Of a stretch of DNA of 50,936 bases, positions 50,158-50,936 are shown in pieces. The position numbers were made by a program, and so were the translations under genes. The stretch is from Clostridia bacterium (lineage in GTDB: Bacteria; Bacillota; Clostridia; Oscillospirales; Acutalibacteraceae): positions 1 through 50,936 of the forward strand of contig JAFUQS010000020.1 in assembly GCA_017472225.1 (NCBI GenBank), read 5' to 3'. Each line of letters opens with the position of its first letter. Position 1 is the first letter of the stretch. The notes beneath the pieces are model-generated. The model saw only the letters and a program-made list of their open reading frames with translations. It had not been told where the DNA came from and ran no database searches.

Positions 50158-50200
50158 AAAAACACCATTGCAGATGATTTTATTTCTGCAATGGTGTTTC
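50158..50200. terminator. Bidirectional terminator
   Basis: AAACACCATTGCAGA (50160-50174) pairs with TCTGCAATGGTGTTT (50185-50199); it lies between TnpV and the convergent AraC gene. Confidence 0.85.
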
Positions 50201-50207
50201 GTATTTA

Positions 50208-50936
50208 TTATCCGTCCCTGTACTTCTTCGGACTTACCCCATATCTTGCCGAGAAAATCCGATGGAAATAACTCTTGTTCTCATATCCCACAGCCTTTGA
50301 AATTTCTTCTACACCAATCTTTGTGTTTTTGAGAAGGTAAGCTGCTTGGGAAAGCCTTTTATCCTGTACAAGTTCAGTATAGGTTTTGCCCGTCTGATTT
50401 TTGATTTCGTGGCTAAGCCAATAAAAATCGTAATGAAGCAGTTTTGCCGCCTCGGTAAGACTGCCGTTTTTATAATTGTCTTCAATATATTTGAAAATAC
50501 GAAGAATTGCCGCTTCTTCTTTAGACTGATATGCCAACTTATCTGTATGATTGAGAAGCTGCATAAAAAGAAGTCCCATTGTAGTCTGGTTAATGTTTCT
50601 CTTGTTAGGCATATCGCTTATAAGAGTCCACAAGAGATTTTCAATAAGGTTTTGAACGGGTAACACATCGGAAACTCTGAAATGAAGATAAGAGGGATTT
50701 TCCTCTTTGAAAAGGGACTCAATAAGGAACTTTTTGATGGGAGTATCCTCAGCACCTAACATCTCAAGAGTCTTTTCAAAAAACTGAGGAAGAATAATGA
50801 AATTAACCGCTATGTCATTGCCCGAGGCAGGCAGAATTTCCTGTTTTGCATTCTGACCGAGAAAAAGCAGTTCACCCTCATTAAGCTTAATTTCTTTTCC
50901 GTTTACTATATGTGTTGTCTTGCCCGAACACATATA
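50208..50936 (-). CDS. AraC-family regulator, 5' end outside window
   Basis: At least 242 residues; the frame is open to the right edge. The visible N-terminal part is a cupin-like sensor domain (NEGELLFLGQNAKQEILP), and the C-terminal 100 residues are two HTH motifs: SLTEAAKLLHYDFYWLSHEI and GVEEISKAVGYENKSYFHRI, ending FSARYGVSPKKYR, the AraC signature. Such proteins often control sugar loci; the sugar enzymes to its left are one possible target, but a tRNA-associated element border lies between. Confidence 0.9.
   Translation of the reverse strand, partial: YMCSGKTTHIVNGKEIKLNEGELLFLGQNAKQEILPASGNDIAVNFIILPQFFEKTLEMLGAEDTPIKKFLIESLFKEENPSYLHFRVSDVLPVQNLIENLLWTLISDMPNKRNINQTTMGLLFMQLLNHTDKLAYQSKEEAAILRIFKYIEDNYKNGSLTEAAKLLHYDFYWLSHEIKNQTGKTYTELVQDKRLSQAAYLLKNTKIGVEEISKAVGYENKSYFHRIFSARYGVSPKKYRDG

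Noticed and set aside
1..50936. CRISPR array or clustered direct repeats
   Set aside because: No evenly spaced repeats of 24-40 bases and no cas genes were seen.

Overview
The window comes from a spore-forming, low-GC, anaerobic gut-type member of the Clostridia (Oscillospiraceae-like). The reasoning rests on recognisable spore genes (cotJA, cotJB, a cut cotJC, bofA, a SPOCS-LysM coat protein), AGGAGG-type ribosome sites, TTGACA-17-TATAAT promoters, a SAM-I, an FMN and a T-box leader, and many carbohydrate enzymes. The species cannot be fixed from the sequence.

Layout. (1) 1-4405 is the right end of a prophage-like element: an early leftward operon of very small genes, an S24/LexA-type repressor with its operators and divergent promoters, a zinc-ribbon membrane protein, and a large serine recombinase. 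The element ends inside cotJC. The cotJA-cotJB-cotJC operon runs into the junction and cotJC stops after 33 codons. (2) 5083-14053 is housekeeping: metK under a SAM-I riboswitch, a RibU-type riboflavin transporter under an FMN riboswitch, manA, bofA, a cell-wall amidase with a GHL10 lipoprotein, two small genes, and a SipL-like spore coat protein. (3) 14199-20519 holds a GH89 alpha-N-acetylglucosaminidase, a two-gene operon pairing a GH3-type (auxin-conjugase family) acyl-adenylating enzyme with a condensation-domain-like acyltransferase, and a GH43 glycosidase. (4) 20650-26716 is an ilvA-leuA-leuC-leuD-leuB operon on the minus strand behind a T-box leader whose specifier reads CUC (leucine). 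(5) 26897-35210 holds a GlpA-like/FAD oxidoreductase/DUF1667 triad, a GNAT, a secreted alpha/beta hydrolase, a flavin reductase, a HAD phosphatase and a DUF2804 protein. (6) 35422-37407 holds an SprT/YgjP metallopeptidase, a tiny membrane protein and an HD-DUF429 fusion. (7) 37590-48739 is a sugar-utilisation locus: TetR regulator, GPH sugar symporter, GH3 glycosidase, HAD phosphatase, then GH78-like and GH2 enzymes on the other strand and a six-hairpin glycosidase-like protein behind a gene remnant. (8) 48817-50146 is a second element boundary: the 3' half of a tRNA-Leu(UAA) with its terminator, an array of GTGACCTC sites, an excisionase-like gene, a DUF6809 gene and a TnpV gene with a GC-rich in-frame insertion. 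An AraC regulator runs off the right edge.

How it works together. The most striking feature is a prophage-like element that splits a spore coat gene, next to the recombinase that could remove it, the arrangement known from skin-type elements. The repressor, its 18-bp operators and the two promoters can be read directly. A leftward terminator beyond the recombinase would stop readthrough from the cotJ operon after it has run antisense to the recombinase. Other points of interest are the GH3/condensation-like pair, leucine-T-box control of threonine deaminase, the HD-DUF429 fusion and a pair of overlapping promoters facing each other in front of the sugar transporter.
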